From Paenibacillus sp. (GTDB lineage Bacteria; Bacillota; Bacilli; Paenibacillales; NBRC-103111), in NCBI GenBank assembly GCA_031180825.1, contig JAPSLM010000009.1, positions 124,001 through 188,000 on the forward strand: a stretch of DNA of 64,000 bases, given 5' to 3'. A model generated the notes under the pieces. It saw nothing but the letters and a program-made list of their open reading frames with translations. It was not told the DNA's origin and did no database searches. The first letter of the stretch is position 1; each line of letters opens with the position of its first letter. This document shows, piece after piece, positions 1 to 9,307 of the stretch. A program made the translations under genes and the position numbers.

Positions 1-270
1 GCCCATCATGACGATCGCGCTGTTGACCCCGTCCATGGCGGCCACCTGATCGGACAGATGCTGATTTAGCTCCAGTTTGGTTACTTTGTGCGAAACGGGG
101 GCATACTGCTGCTGAGTTTGGTAAGCGCGCGACGTATCCTGCCTCGGCATATCCCGCTTGCTCCCGTAATTGTTAGCGCTGTTGTAGTCGTACCATGAAA
201 AACAGCCGGTCATCGTCATGGCGAGGCCTAAGGCCGCTGCCGATCCGATCCATCGGAAATAACGCATCAT
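1..270 (-). CDS. YhcN/YlaJ-type sporulation lipoprotein, 3' end outside window
   Basis: Read on the minus strand, an open frame starts at 270 (MMRYFRWIGSAAALG) and runs off the window with 90 codons visible. A short basic start and hydrophobic stretch end in a lipobox-like MTGC near residue 23, so it is probably a lipoprotein. After a Gln/Tyr-rich linker comes a segment with DQVAAMDGVNSAIVMM, which resembles the repeating 'valid-partner' pattern of YhcN/YlaJ spore-cortex lipoproteins. GGAGGGTACTC lies directly upstream of the start. The family match is by eye on a partial protein. It is divergent from the cta operon. Confidence 0.65.
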   Translation of the reverse strand, partial: MMRYFRWIGSAAALGLAMTMTGCFSWYDYNSANNYGSKRDMPRQDTSRAYQTQQQYAPVSHKVTKLELNQHLSDQVAAMDGVNSAIVMMG

Positions 271-457
271 GAGTACCCTCCTTTAAAAATGGCTCTGCAT
301 TTAGGATTGATTATCCGGGAGGAATTATGCGCGGGAAAGCGAGGTCCAAATGATGCATAAAAGCACCGCTATATGGAAATAACCAAGTAGAGGCGAAAAC
401 GCTTAAACCCTAGCAAATCCAAGAGTTCCGAACAATTTGTGAACTTCTTCAGATTCA

Positions 458-486
458 TTGACAAAAAACAGGTACGAATTTATAGT
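458..486 (+). promoter_or_regulatory. Sigma-A promoter of the cta operon
   Basis: TTGACA at 458-463, a 17-bp spacer, then TATAGT at 481-486: a near-consensus vegetative promoter 83 bp before ctaC. The 11-bp word TTCATTGACAA, covering the -35, recurs at 503-513, giving a second TTGACA without a clear -10. The rest of 271-457 shows no gene. Confidence 0.7.
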
Positions 487-568
487 TAATATGGTGATTA
501 GGTTCATTGACAAGTTATGACCTATTTTGATCGAAAAATATTTGCTTTATAAGGTGGGATTGATTAAG

Positions 569-1576
569 ATGATTCGATGGCAAAATCTGTGGCGATTCAT
601 CCCTCTTTTTGGGTTGATGATGTTGCTGTTAACGGGGTGTGGAGACCAGACGATTTCCGCCTTAAAGCCAAGGGGTCCGGTAGCCAGAGATCAGCTGTTC
701 CTGATGAAGCTAAGCTTCGGAATCATGCTTCTGGTTGTCGTGGTCGTTTTTGTACTTTATTTGTATGTCTTGTTCCGCTTCAGAAAGAAAAAAGGCGACA
801 AGGACATCATCCCGAAGCAGGTGGAAGGCAGCCATACGCTGGAGATTATTTGGACGGTTATTCCGATCATTCTGCTCCTCATTCTGGCCGTTCCTACCGT
901 ACAGTACACCTTTAAGCTTTTGGAAGACCACAGAGACAACAAAGATGCGCTGCATGTGAAAGTGACGGCTCACGCCTTCTGGTGGCAATTCGAATATCCG
1001 GATTTGGGGATCGCAACAGCCCAAGACTTAGTCATTCCGACAAACAAAAAGATCGCCTTCGAATTAACCGCATCCGATGTGAAGCACTCCTTCTGGGTTC
1101 CGTCGCTCGGCGGTAAAATGGACACGAACCCGGGGTTGACGAACGTTTACTACCTTCAAGCGGACGAAGTGGACGTCTTTAAGGGCAAATGCGCGGAGCT
1201 TTGCGGCGCATCCCACTCCTTGATGGATTTTAAAGTGAAGTCGCTGGATCAAGCGGAATTCGATCAATGGGTCGCCAAAATGAAAACGCCTGCCGCAATT
1301 CCGGCCGACGCGCAGAAAGGCGAGCAGATCTTCAAAGACAACTGTTTGTCCTGTCATGCGGTTAACGCGCAGGGACTCGGCGCAGGTCCGAACTTGAACG
1401 GCTTTGCTTCCCGTGAGCTCGTTGCTGGCATTTTGCCGCACAACGATGAAAGTTTGAAGGAATGGATCGCCGATCCTCAATCGGTGAAACCGGGCAATAA
1501 GATGCCTTCTGTCGGATTGAAGGACGACGAAATCAATGAAGTAATCAAATACTTGAATTCGTTGAAGTTAAAGTAA
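569..1576 (+). CDS. ctaC: Cytochrome c oxidase subunit II with fused cytochrome c domain (caa3 type)
   Basis: This is the electron-entry subunit of a caa3 haem-copper oxidase, anchored on the outer face of the membrane. From the ATG at 569 the protein has 335 residues: a lipoprotein signal ending LLTGC at about 24, two membrane helices, a cupredoxin domain with the CuA motif CAELCGASHSLM starting near residue 208, and a C-terminal cytochrome c domain with CLSCH near 259. The frame is open further upstream to 527, but the lipoprotein signal and AAGGTGG at 551-557 favour 569. It is first in the operon ctaCDEF. Confidence 0.93.
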   Translation: MIRWQNLWRFIPLFGLMMLLLTGCGDQTISALKPRGPVARDQLFLMKLSFGIMLLVVVVVFVLYLYVLFRFRKKKGDKDIIPKQVEGSHTLEIIWTVIPIILLLILAVPTVQYTFKLLEDHRDNKDALHVKVTAHAFWWQFEYPDLGIATAQDLVIPTNKKIAFELTASDVKHSFWVPSLGGKMDTNPGLTNVYYLQADEVDVFKGKCAELCGASHSLMDFKVKSLDQAEFDQWVAKMKTPAAIPADAQKGEQIFKDNCLSCHAVNAQGLGAGPNLNGFASRELVAGILPHNDESLKEWIADPQSVKPGNKMPSVGLKDDEINEVIKYLNSLKLK

Positions 1577-1606
1577 CGAGCATCGCGGAAAAAGGAGGTT
1601 TATACG

Positions 1607-3457
1607 GTGGCTCACGGACACACGGCAAAACGGTACACCGGGCTGATGGATTGGCTTACCACGGTGGACCATAAAAAGATCGGAATTTTATATTTGATCG
1701 CGGGCGGGATCTTCTTCCTGCTGGGCGGCCTTGAGGCCATCTTGATCCGGATTCAGCTGCTTTATCCCGATCAGAAAATCTTTATCGGAGATACGTTTAA
1801 CCAATTGACAACCATGCACGGTACGACGATGATCTTCCTTGCGGCGATGCCGGTCATCTTCGCTTTTATGAATGCGATCGTACCGCTGCAGATCGGGGCT
1901 CGCGACGTAGCGTTCCCGTTCGTAAACGCGCTGGGCTTCTGGTTGTTCTTCTTCGGCGGCTTGCTGCTGAACACTTCTTGGTTTCTCGGCGGCGCACCGG
2001 CAGCAGGCTGGACGGCTTATCCGCCGCTATCGGGCATCATTGATCCGACCGGCGTCTTCAAGGGCGTAGACTTCTACGTTCTGGGCTTGCAGATCGCAGG
2101 TCTCGGTACGCTGATCGGGGGGATTAACTTCCTCGTCACGATCATCAACATGCGTGCGCCAGGCATGACTTACATGAGAATGCCGATGTTTACCTGGGCG
2201 GCGTTCATTACTTCCTTGCTGATTCTTTTCGCTTTCCCGGCCATTACGGTAGGGCTTGTCGAATTGATGTTCGACCGGATTTTTAGCGGCGCTTTCTTCG
2301 ATGTGGCAAAGGGCGGCAACCCGGTACTTTGGGAACACCTTTTCTGGATTTTCGGGCATCCCGAAGTTTACATCCTGATTTTGCCGGCTTTCGGTATCAT
2401 TTCGGATATCGTGTCGACGTTCTCGAAAAAGCGTTTGTTCGGATATAGCTCCATGGTATTCGCTACGGCTCTTATCGGATTTTTGGGCTTCATGGTATGG
2501 GCTCACCATATGTTTACGACAGGGATCGGTCCCGTCGGGGATGCGATCTTCGGGGTCGCTACGATGGCGATTGCGGTACCTACCGGGGTTAAAATCTTTA
2601 ACTGGCTGTTCACGCTGTGGGGCGGTCAAATCCGCTTCACGACAGCTAACATTTTTGCAACGGCATTTATTCCGACGTTCGTTATGGGTGGTGTTACCGG
2701 GGTTATGCTTGCCGTACCGGCGGCAGACTTCCAATATCACGATACGTACTTCGTCGTAGCTCACTTCCACTACGTTATTGTCGGCGGTCTCGTCCTCGCG
2801 TTGTTCGCGGCTTCGTACTACTGGTGGCCGAAAATGTTCGGCCGCATGCTGAACGAGACGCTGGGTAAAATTCATTTCTGGACCTTCTTTATCGGGTTCC
2901 ATATGACGTTCTTCCCGCAGCACTTCTTGGGCTTGATGGGGATGCCGCGCCGCGTGTTTACGTATCATCCGGGCGTGGGACTCGAGCAAGGAAACTTTAT
3001 CAGTACCATTGGCGCGTTCCTGATGGGAATCGGTACGATCGTCTTCCTGATCAACTGTTTCGCTTCGCTGAGAAAACCGATATCGGCCCCGGCAGATCCG
3101 TGGGATGCCCGTACGCTGGAGTGGACGATTCCTTCGCCGCCGCCGGAGTACAACTTCAAGCAAACTCCGCTTGTTCGCGGATATGACGCCTTCTGGAAAG
3201 AGAAAATGGCGGGCAACAAAGAAATGACGCCGGCCGAACCGCTTGGTTCGATTCATATGCCGTCGCCTTCGATCCTGCCGTTCCTGATGTCTGTCGGCTT
3301 GTTCATCGCAGGGTATGGATTTATGTATCACACGTATATTGTCAGCATTCTCGGTATCGGTATGACGTTAATCTGCATGTTCTTCCGTTCTGTGTATGAT
3401 GATCACGGTTTCCATATCGAACCGGAGGAGTTAAACGATAAGGGGGCGAAGGCATGA
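1607..3457 (+). CDS. ctaD: Cytochrome c oxidase subunit I
   Basis: Catalytic subunit carrying haem a and the haem a3-CuB centre, reducing O2 and pumping protons. At 616 residues it is a usual length for the Gram-positive caa3 type. It shows WTTVDHKKIG-like N-terminal sequence, the CuB region with HPEVYILILPAFG, and the HDTYFVVAHFHYV motif with haem and CuB histidines. The start is GTG, 8 bases after AAAGGAGG. It ends in an ATGA overlap with ctaE, so translation is probably coupled. Confidence 0.96.
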   Translation: MAHGHTAKRYTGLMDWLTTVDHKKIGILYLIAGGIFFLLGGLEAILIRIQLLYPDQKIFIGDTFNQLTTMHGTTMIFLAAMPVIFAFMNAIVPLQIGARDVAFPFVNALGFWLFFFGGLLLNTSWFLGGAPAAGWTAYPPLSGIIDPTGVFKGVDFYVLGLQIAGLGTLIGGINFLVTIINMRAPGMTYMRMPMFTWAAFITSLLILFAFPAITVGLVELMFDRIFSGAFFDVAKGGNPVLWEHLFWIFGHPEVYILILPAFGIISDIVSTFSKKRLFGYSSMVFATALIGFLGFMVWAHHMFTTGIGPVGDAIFGVATMAIAVPTGVKIFNWLFTLWGGQIRFTTANIFATAFIPTFVMGGVTGVMLAVPAADFQYHDTYFVVAHFHYVIVGGLVLALFAASYYWWPKMFGRMLNETLGKIHFWTFFIGFHMTFFPQHFLGLMGMPRRVFTYHPGVGLEQGNFISTIGAFLMGIGTIVFLINCFASLRKPISAPADPWDARTLEWTIPSPPPEYNFKQTPLVRGYDAFWKEKMAGNKEMTPAEPLGSIHMPSPSILPFLMSVGLFIAGYGFMYHTYIVSILGIGMTLICMFFRSVYDDHGFHIEPEELNDKGAKA

Positions 3458-4077
3458 GTGCAGCACATCATGAAGCGGGCGGCGCTTTGCCACCTCACGC
3501 AGAAACGGCAACATTAGAAGGCAAAAATAAAGTCATGGGCTTTTGGCTGTTCCTTGGCGGCGAGTGCGTACTGTTCGGTTCGCTCTTCGCCTCCTACATC
3601 GCACTGCGCAATCAGGTGCCGGACGGCCCGACGGCTCAGCATTTGTTCTCGCTTGATTTGGTCGCTATATCGACGTTTATCCTGCTTACCAGTTCTTTGA
3701 CTAGCGTGTTCGCCACGATGGCGCTGCACCGCAATCAGTTCCAAAAGCTTCAAGCCTGGATGGCTGTTACCGTATTGCTCGGCCTCGCCTTCTTGGGTCT
3801 TGAAATTTACGAGTTCGTACACTATGTCAATGAAGGCCATACGTTCTCGAAAAGCGCGTTCGCTACCTCCTTCTATACATTGGTAGGCTTTCACGGCGCT
3901 CACGTTGCTTTCGGTGTTCTGTGGATCTCGCTTTTGATTATCAACGGCTTCAAAAAAGGCTTGACTGTAGTCACGGCGCCCAAATATTACGTCGCCGGGT
4001 TATACTGGCACTTTATCGACGTCATTTGGGTATTCATCTTCACGGTCGTATACCTGATGGGGAAGGTGGGTCCATAA
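3454..4077 (+). CDS. ctaE: Cytochrome c oxidase subunit III
   Basis: Integral membrane subunit (207 residues, about five helices) with the family signature GFHGAHVAFGVLW and a C-terminal YWHFIDVIWVFIF. It stabilises the subunit I active site. It overlaps ctaD by four bases and is followed immediately by the ATG of ctaF. Confidence 0.95.
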   Translation: MSAAHHEAGGALPPHAETATLEGKNKVMGFWLFLGGECVLFGSLFASYIALRNQVPDGPTAQHLFSLDLVAISTFILLTSSLTSVFATMALHRNQFQKLQAWMAVTVLLGLAFLGLEIYEFVHYVNEGHTFSKSAFATSFYTLVGFHGAHVAFGVLWISLLIINGFKKGLTVVTAPKYYVAGLYWHFIDVIWVFIFTVVYLMGKVGP

Positions 4078-4392
4078 ATGAGCAACCAACACCATTCGTC
4101 GTCTGCCGGTGATCGTCATCGTTTGGAAGGTCCGAAGAATCACTACTTGTCGTACATTATCTCGATCGTGCTCACGATGCTGTCATTTGCCGTCGTGCTG
4201 TACGGCGGGTTGGACCGTTCGTTTATTCTGTTCTTCATCGTCGGCCTGGCGATTGTTCAAATTATTTTCCAATTAGCTTATTGGATGCACATGAAAGATC
4301 GGGGGCATTTATTCCCGATTGTCGGATTGGCATTCGGCGCGTTTATCGCATTAACCGCGGTCATCATGGCCGTATACTGGGTTTGGTGGTAG
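4078..4392 (+). CDS. ctaF: Cytochrome c oxidase subunit IV (CtaF/CoxD-like)
   Basis: A 104-residue protein with three predicted helices and the family segment QLAYWMHMKDRGH. Its ATG follows the ctaE stop with no gap, and GGAAGGTGGG inside the end of ctaE serves as ribosome binding site. It is the small accessory subunit of the caa3 complex. Confidence 0.9.
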   Translation: MSNQHHSSSAGDRHRLEGPKNHYLSYIISIVLTMLSFAVVLYGGLDRSFILFFIVGLAIVQIIFQLAYWMHMKDRGHLFPIVGLAFGAFIALTAVIMAVYWVWW

Positions 4393-4399
4393 GATAGAG

Positions 4400-4434
4400 G
4401 AGAGGAGGCTGCGTAACGTAAGCCCCTCTCTTTT
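4400..4434 (+). terminator. Terminator after ctaF
   Basis: GAGAGG and GGCT (4400-4410, one bulged A) pair with AGCC and CCTCTC (4421-4430), followed by TTTT. It may attenuate transcription into ctaG. Confidence 0.6.
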
Positions 4435-4511
4435 GCGTAACGGCAGTCATTTCACCAATTCGACACAATTTCCCGGCACAGGAACCGGGTTGGGAAAGGA
4501 GCATACTCGTC

Positions 4512-5381
4512 TTGGACCCTACGATGTCCCATGGAGGGCACGAAACCGGCCCTACGTTTGCTGCATTATGGAGCCCCGGTTTTTTGCTGCTGTTGATTGT
4601 TGTCGGTGTATTATATACGCTTGCGGTAGGCCGCTGGCGTAAAGATTTTGCGGATAGCGCGCCTGTCGCATTGAAACAAAAGCTGTGGTTCTGGCTCGGA
4701 CTGGCCTTATGGTATGCGGCGGAAGGAAGCCCGCTTTCCTATTACGGCCATCACTACTTTTTCAGCGTCCATATGTTCCAGCAGTCGATTCTGTATCTGG
4801 TCATGCCGCCGTGCTTGCTGCTCGGGCTGCCGGGGTGGCTGCTGCGGCCCGCGTTAAAAGGCGAGACAGCCAAACGGGTGATGCGTTTCTTGACGAATCC
4901 GCTGCTGTCACTGTTTCTGTTTAACTTCATTTTCTCTATGTATCACATTCCGATGATCATGGATGCTTTGATGGCCAACGCCGCAGCGTTGTTCATTTAC
5001 AAAATCTTTTTCCTGCTGGCCGCCTTCCAAATGTGGTTCCCGGTGTTTTGCCCGCTGCCGGAATATAACACCATGTCCGAGATGAAACGGATGGCGTACA
5101 TTTTCGTGAACGGGATTTTGCTGACGCCGGCCTGTGCGTTGATTATTTTCGCCAAGGATCCGATGTATGCGATGTATTCGGCCGTTCCGGAGCAGCTCTT
5201 GCTGCTGCCGATGCTCGACGATCAGCAGCTTGGCGGCGTTATCATGAAGATCGTACAGGAAATTGTGTACGGCTTGGCTTTGGGCTTTATCTTCTTCCGT
5301 TGGTATCGGAGGGAGCGCAAGCAGGACGACGAGCTGCCTGATGAGCCTTACTTTCCGGCGGGGAGCGCCAATCGGGCCTGA
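4512..5381 (+). CDS. ctaG: Cytochrome c oxidase assembly factor CtaG
   Basis: A 289-residue multi-helix membrane protein of the Gram-positive caa3_CtaG family, needed for assembly of the oxidase and distinct from Cox11. The features visible are PTFAALWSPGFLLLL at the N-terminus and conserved histidines such as YYGHHYFFSVHMFQQ and MYHIPMIMD. A TTG start at 4512 is preferred over the ATG at 4524 because AAAGGAG (4495-4501) is 10 bases upstream of TTG and 22 from ATG. Confidence 0.9.
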   Translation: MDPTMSHGGHETGPTFAALWSPGFLLLLIVVGVLYTLAVGRWRKDFADSAPVALKQKLWFWLGLALWYAAEGSPLSYYGHHYFFSVHMFQQSILYLVMPPCLLLGLPGWLLRPALKGETAKRVMRFLTNPLLSLFLFNFIFSMYHIPMIMDALMANAAALFIYKIFFLLAAFQMWFPVFCPLPEYNTMSEMKRMAYIFVNGILLTPACALIIFAKDPMYAMYSAVPEQLLLLPMLDDQQLGGVIMKIVQEIVYGLALGFIFFRWYRRERKQDDELPDEPYFPAGSANRA

Positions 5382-5421
5382 TTGCAATACTGGAATGTTT
5401 ATTGCGAAGTGAACGGGTGGG

Positions 5422-5889
5422 ATGCACGTGAATATAGCGATTTTGCCAACGATAAGTACGTCTTTTATTGTGATAAGCGCCGTCTTCGTCGCATTCGGCT
5501 GGTATCATATTGCAAAGGGGAACCGGGAAACGCACCAAAAGCTGATGCTCTGGGGCGCGGGATTTGCGCTGGCGTTTTTTCTGATCTATGCCAGCCGGAC
5601 GATCTTTGTCGGCAATACGTCTTTCGGCGGACCGGAGAGCTTGAAGCTCGCTTATCACCTGTTTTTGTTTTTCCATATTACATTAGCTACGCTCGCAGGG
5701 GTTTTCGGCATCGTGACACTGCTGTATGCGTTTAATAAGAGATTTGCCAAGCACCGCAAAATCGGCCGCTGGACGGCCGTCATGTGGCTGTTGACGGCTC
5801 CGACCGGTGTAGCCGTGTATATTTTGCTCTATCTGCTATATCCGGGCGGAGAAACGAAGCCGATGATCGACGCGATTTTAGGGCTATAG
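5422..5889 (+). CDS. DUF420 membrane protein, probable oxidase assembly factor (YozB/CtaM-like)
   Basis: A 155-residue protein with four predicted helices, including the segments FFHITLATLAGVFGI and HRKIGRWTAVMWLLTAPTGVAVYILLY typical of DUF420. Homologues adjoin cta genes and, in staphylococci, a relative is required for haem-copper oxidase maturation. That role is carried over here by family and position only. It starts 40 bases after ctaG and ends before a strong terminator. Confidence 0.8.
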   Translation: MHVNIAILPTISTSFIVISAVFVAFGWYHIAKGNRETHQKLMLWGAGFALAFFLIYASRTIFVGNTSFGGPESLKLAYHLFLFFHITLATLAGVFGIVTLLYAFNKRFAKHRKIGRWTAVMWLLTAPTGVAVYILLYLLYPGGETKPMIDAILGL

Positions 5890-5923
5890 CCGTAAGAAGT
5901 TTAATATAGCTAACAAAAAGAAG

Positions 5924-5955
5924 AGGCTGTTTGTCCGTTGACAACAGCCTTTTTG
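5924..5955 (+). terminator. Terminator of the cta locus
   Basis: Perfect 8-bp stem AGGCTGTT (5924-5931) with AACAGCCT (5943-5950), followed by a T-run. The convergent methyltransferase gene ends just beyond. Confidence 0.85.
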
Positions 5956-5973
5956 CATTGCCGCCGGGAGTTC

Positions 5974-6660
5974 TTAACAGTGCTTGAACCAGATGCCGGC
6001 GCATTCGGGGACGGTCGTCCAGCCATTCGCGGTGACGCGGGAAGCCAGCTCGTCGCCGAAGAAAAAGCGGGTCAGCTCTTCCGCTTCGCTCAGGCTCTCG
6101 AATGTATAATCCAAGCGAATCCATTGGCGGCTAAAGCCATACTGCCGCTCCAAAGCTGCATAATAGCCCACGAGAAAATCGGGCGGATTCGGTGTTTCGA
6201 AGCCTGTGCCCATCGTTTCAAAGATGATGACGGTGCCGCCGGGACGAAGCACCCGGTTGATTTCCCGGAGGATGCGTTCCAGGTTGGACGACCACGCCGG
6301 ATTGTTGCTGCTCGCCAAGTAACACAGACTCCAGCCGGAAACGATCAAGTCCGCACTGGCGTCCGGCAAAGGCAGTTCGCGATGGTCCGCGACGACCGTA
6401 CGCAGGCGGGGACGGTCCGCTTCGGCGATGCGTCCCTTCAACACATCCAGCATCGCAGCGGATGCATCGGTTGCCGTCAGCGACCGCGCTTGTCCGATTA
6501 AAACGGATGATAATCTGCCGCTTCCCGCGCCCAGATCGACGATGTCAAGTCCTGCGAACGGTTTGATGGATTGCACGATATGCGCCAATTCGGGTTGTTT
6601 GCTAATTAAGCGGTGGTAACGCGCGGCATGCTCGGAATAAATTTGATCATGATTCGGCAT
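5974..6660 (-). CDS. Class I SAM-dependent methyltransferase
   Basis: A 228-residue Rossmann-fold methyltransferase. Motif I is VDLGAGSGRLS. A later block has LPLPDASADLIVSGWSLCYLA, followed by EINRVLRPGGTVIIFETMG, the order expected for ubiquinone/menaquinone-type methyltransferases of the Methyltransf_11 family. The substrate cannot be told. Start chosen at 6660 (MPNHDQIYSEHA) because AAGGAGAGG lies 6 bases upstream; the frame is open to 6705. Confidence 0.85.
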   Translation of the reverse strand: MPNHDQIYSEHAARYHRLISKQPELAHIVQSIKPFAGLDIVDLGAGSGRLSSVLIGQARSLTATDASAAMLDVLKGRIAEADRPRLRTVVADHRELPLPDASADLIVSGWSLCYLASSNNPAWSSNLERILREINRVLRPGGTVIIFETMGTGFETPNPPDFLVGYYAALERQYGFSRQWIRLDYTFESLSEAEELTRFFFGDELASRVTANGWTTVPECAGIWFKHC

Positions 6661-6760
6661 AAGTCCCTCTCCTTCATGGTATGTCGTTACACCGCTAGCG
6701 TACACCTTTCCGTTACGTGAAGGTCAAGGGGGAACAAAACCCGCTTATGCCGTTATGCTC

Positions 6761-7672
6761 TTAATCCGAATCGGACTTCTTCAAAGAGGGTTTTAACAAC
6801 CGTTCCGTCCGGGCATAAAGATCAAGCAAACGATTCCGGTCGATGAGTTTGGCATTATGCTCGAAGGTGACGTGAAACCGCTCGTTTCGCTGCGCCAAGC
6901 AGGCGAGATAGGCGTAGGCATCCCCAAAGCGATCGTCATGGTCATGTTCCGGCAGGACGGGAAGATGATGAATGAACCGATCGGCCTCGTATTGAACATT
7001 GCTGTAATGAACCAAATAAACATACGGCGCCACGGCTTCAAGCCAGCGTATCGGTTCGACATTGCCGAACGCTTTTGCGGAAATATCCAGCCGGCACGTA
7101 TCCACGACCAGCTCAATCTCCGGATGCTCCCGGAACATCGCCGTAAGCAGCTCCTCATGCTCTCCCCAAAAATCATGCTCTAATACGATACATTGCCCAT
7201 AGCGGTGTTGAAGCTCGCAAAGCGTATCGAACAACCGAAGGGAAATATCCCTAAGCTCAGCCGCATTGATCTGCTCGGCGCTGTAGCGTTCGCCCGGCAA
7301 CGGCATGTTGGAGAAAACCCGCTTTGTTTCCGGCGGAAATATCGGCACATAAGGATAGTGAAACAAAAGATAATCGGCGCCATATTCCGCTGCCGCACGA
7401 ACTTCGCGCTCTACGCAGCGCAAGGCTTCTTCCCGCTCCTCGCGGTCTACCGAAGTAATTCGCGGACGCCGGTACGGCTGTCCGCCGAAAACCGGCGTAT
7501 GAATGCCAAAGGAAAGGCCTTTCTCTTTACAAACCTTAGTTGTATACAACAAGCTTTCGTTATCGCGATACTGGCAAATTTCAATACCGTCAATCGCATC
7601 GGAACCTAAACGCTCCAAATCCTCTTCGCTAAATGCATGCCACATGCCAATCTGCAATCTTCTTCGGCTCAT
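6761..7672 (-). CDS. Sugar phosphate isomerase/epimerase-like TIM-barrel protein
   Basis: A 303-residue protein of the xylose-isomerase-like TIM-barrel (AP endonuclease 2) superfamily. Barrel-strand elements are visible in order: DGIEICQYRD, LSFGIHTPVF, YLLFHYPYV, CIVLEHDFWG, IELVVDTCRLD, VYLVHYSN and FHVTFEHN. The His/Glu/Asp residues at strand ends resemble the metal-binding pattern. No specific substrate is apparent. GGGGGCGGAGC precedes the ATG. Confidence 0.7.
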   Translation of the reverse strand: MSRRRLQIGMWHAFSEEDLERLGSDAIDGIEICQYRDNESLLYTTKVCKEKGLSFGIHTPVFGGQPYRRPRITSVDREEREEALRCVEREVRAAAEYGADYLLFHYPYVPIFPPETKRVFSNMPLPGERYSAEQINAAELRDISLRLFDTLCELQHRYGQCIVLEHDFWGEHEELLTAMFREHPEIELVVDTCRLDISAKAFGNVEPIRWLEAVAPYVYLVHYSNVQYEADRFIHHLPVLPEHDHDDRFGDAYAYLACLAQRNERFHVTFEHNAKLIDRNRLLDLYARTERLLKPSLKKSDSD

Positions 7673-7710
7673 GCTCCGCCCCCTGATTTAATAGAATGAG
7701 AGTTCTTCAT

Positions 7711-7739
7711 ATTTTACCATTTACCAAGTTTTTTTCCAA
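7711..7739 (-). promoter_or_regulatory. Sigma-A promoter for the TIM-barrel gene
   Basis: On the minus strand TTGGAA (7734-7739), 17 bp, TAAAAT (7711-7716), about 40 bp before the start at 7672. Confidence 0.6.
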
Positions 7740-7819
7740 AGTATCCGTGTCTCTAAGAAACTATAAAAGTTTCCCTGACACAAAAAAGTTTTCCGTATAC
7801 AAAATAATTCCTTTAGGTA

Positions 7820-7825
7820 TATAAT
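7820..7825 (+). promoter_or_regulatory. Probable -10 element of the SufR-like gene
   Basis: A perfect TATAAT at 7820-7825 in an AT-rich stretch. No good -35 is present at normal spacing, so activation or an operator (possibly involving GTATAC at 7795-7800) may be involved. The transcript would start about 55 bp before the regulator. Confidence 0.4.
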
Positions 7826-7887
7826 GGGGAATAATGGAATCAACCGGAGACCAAAAATGATGAACGACAGGCAGGTGTAAACGAACC

Positions 7888-8535
7888 GTGAACATTCGAG
7901 GCATGCATCAAGAGGATCGCTCGACCCGGAGAGCGCTTCTGATCTTGTTAAAAAAGCGGGGCAAAATCAGCATTCAGGAAGCGGCGGAGCAACTGGGCGT
8001 AACCGGCGTAGCTGTTCGGCGCCATATTCACGAACTGCAAAAGGATCAATATGTGCAGACGAATATTCAACGCCAGAGCGCGGGGAGACCGACGTACTTA
8101 TACAGTCTGACGGAAAAGGCGGGCGTATTGTTTGCGAACGGCTACGACGCATTAGTCAACGATCTGATCGATGAAGTGAAGGATAAATTCGGAGACAGTC
8201 AAGTCGGCCGCTTGTTCGATCGGCGGAAAGAGAAATGGCTGCGGAAGCACGAGGATACGTTTCAAGGTCTGGATTTGGAGAGACGGGTCGAGAGGTTGGC
8301 CCGGCTGCAGGAGCAGGAAGGATATATGGTTAAAGTAGAAAAAAGAGGAGACGGGGCGTTCGTCTTCGAGGAAGCGAACTGCCCGATCTATCAAGTGGCT
8401 GTCCGCTACCGGCAGGCTTGCCAATGCGAGCTGTCGCTGTTTCAGGCTTTGCTTGCCGTGCCCGTGACGCGCACGGAATGCATGGCTGAAGGAGGCCGGA
8501 AGTGCCGATACAGCATCAATTCGAGGCAGGCCTAA
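7888..8535 (+). CDS. SufR-like winged-helix iron-sulfur regulator
   Basis: A 215-residue transcription factor. The N-terminal winged helix-turn-helix (ALLILLKKRGKISIQEAAEQLGVTGVAVRRHIHEL) is followed by AGRPTYLYSLTEKA, a combination typical of SufR/DeoR-like proteins. The C-terminal half holds a cysteine cluster: C-X12-C-X-C, then another pair seven residues apart (ECMAEGGRKC). The C-X12-C spacing matches the cluster ligands of SufR, so an Fe-S cofactor is likely. Cysteine spacing further on differs, so the sensed signal is uncertain. Start GTG at 7888; an ATG at 7903 is possible. Confidence 0.75.
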   Translation: MNIRGMHQEDRSTRRALLILLKKRGKISIQEAAEQLGVTGVAVRRHIHELQKDQYVQTNIQRQSAGRPTYLYSLTEKAGVLFANGYDALVNDLIDEVKDKFGDSQVGRLFDRRKEKWLRKHEDTFQGLDLERRVERLARLQEQEGYMVKVEKRGDGAFVFEEANCPIYQVAVRYRQACQCELSLFQALLAVPVTRTECMAEGGRKCRYSINSRQA

Positions 8536-8563
8536 AACTTGAAGGCGGAAGAGGAGTGCAGCG

Positions 8564-9307
8564 ATGGACAATACGATGAATACCCGGTCCGATCCGGAGA
8601 TCATTACGGTGAAGGATGAACGGTTAATTCCGGTCGTGGCAGCGCTGACGAATTTGACCGAAAGCTGGAAGACACAGCTAAGCAAAGGCGCCGTCAGTCT
8701 CCCGATGGCCGTACAGATCGGAAAGAAGCTGAGCCATGAGCGGCAGCAGGCTTTGGTGGAGTTTTGGGAGGATACCCGCTTGCCCGACAAATACATGAGC
8801 AGAGTGCTGCATGCCTTCGCCCGGGGCATGCCGGAATGGGCGGTTTATCAGGTGATCCGCATTGTCCGGCTTACGGAAAAGATCAAGGCTTCAATGATCA
8901 TGCTGAACGATCTGATGGACCGGTTCGATGCGCTCTACGAAAGGTTTGAGCACGAATTCTGGGAAGGGGAATGGCCGGGGGCGGACGAGGAACTGGTGTC
9001 GTATCTCGATAAGGCGGAAGCCGAATTTCAGGAGCTGTATCGACAAACGACGGACGAGAAAAAGTCATATAACCGGCATTACGGGGACAGCTCGTCCGAC
9101 GCCGGTGAAGGATCGGCGGCTAGCCGGGGCAAGGTATCCTTTCCGACCTTGATCGGCGCTGCGGACGATGCCGCGCCCAAGGAGCTAAAGCAGCGCTACC
9201 GGGCGTTAATGAAAAAGCTTCACCCCGATCACGGCGGCAGCGCCTATTTGTTCGATTGGGTCAAGCAGGCGCACGACAGCTATATGCAGGGCAAATCAAG
9301 CTTATAA
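8564..9307 (+). CDS. Protein with C-terminal J-domain
   Basis: A 247-residue protein whose last about 55 residues resemble a DnaJ J-domain: KELKQRYRALMKKLHPDHGGSAYLF contains the HPD tripeptide that stimulates Hsp70 ATPase. The N-terminal 170 residues are helical and acidic with no recognised domain (TNLTESWKTQLSKGAVSLPMAVQIGKKL). It is likely a DnaK co-chaperone with a private client. It follows the regulator by 28 bp and has GAGGAG 8-13 bases before ATG, so the two may be co-transcribed. Confidence 0.7.
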   Translation: MDNTMNTRSDPEIITVKDERLIPVVAALTNLTESWKTQLSKGAVSLPMAVQIGKKLSHERQQALVEFWEDTRLPDKYMSRVLHAFARGMPEWAVYQVIRIVRLTEKIKASMIMLNDLMDRFDALYERFEHEFWEGEWPGADEELVSYLDKAEAEFQELYRQTTDEKKSYNRHYGDSSSDAGEGSAASRGKVSFPTLIGAADDAAPKELKQRYRALMKKLHPDHGGSAYLFDWVKQAHDSYMQGKSSL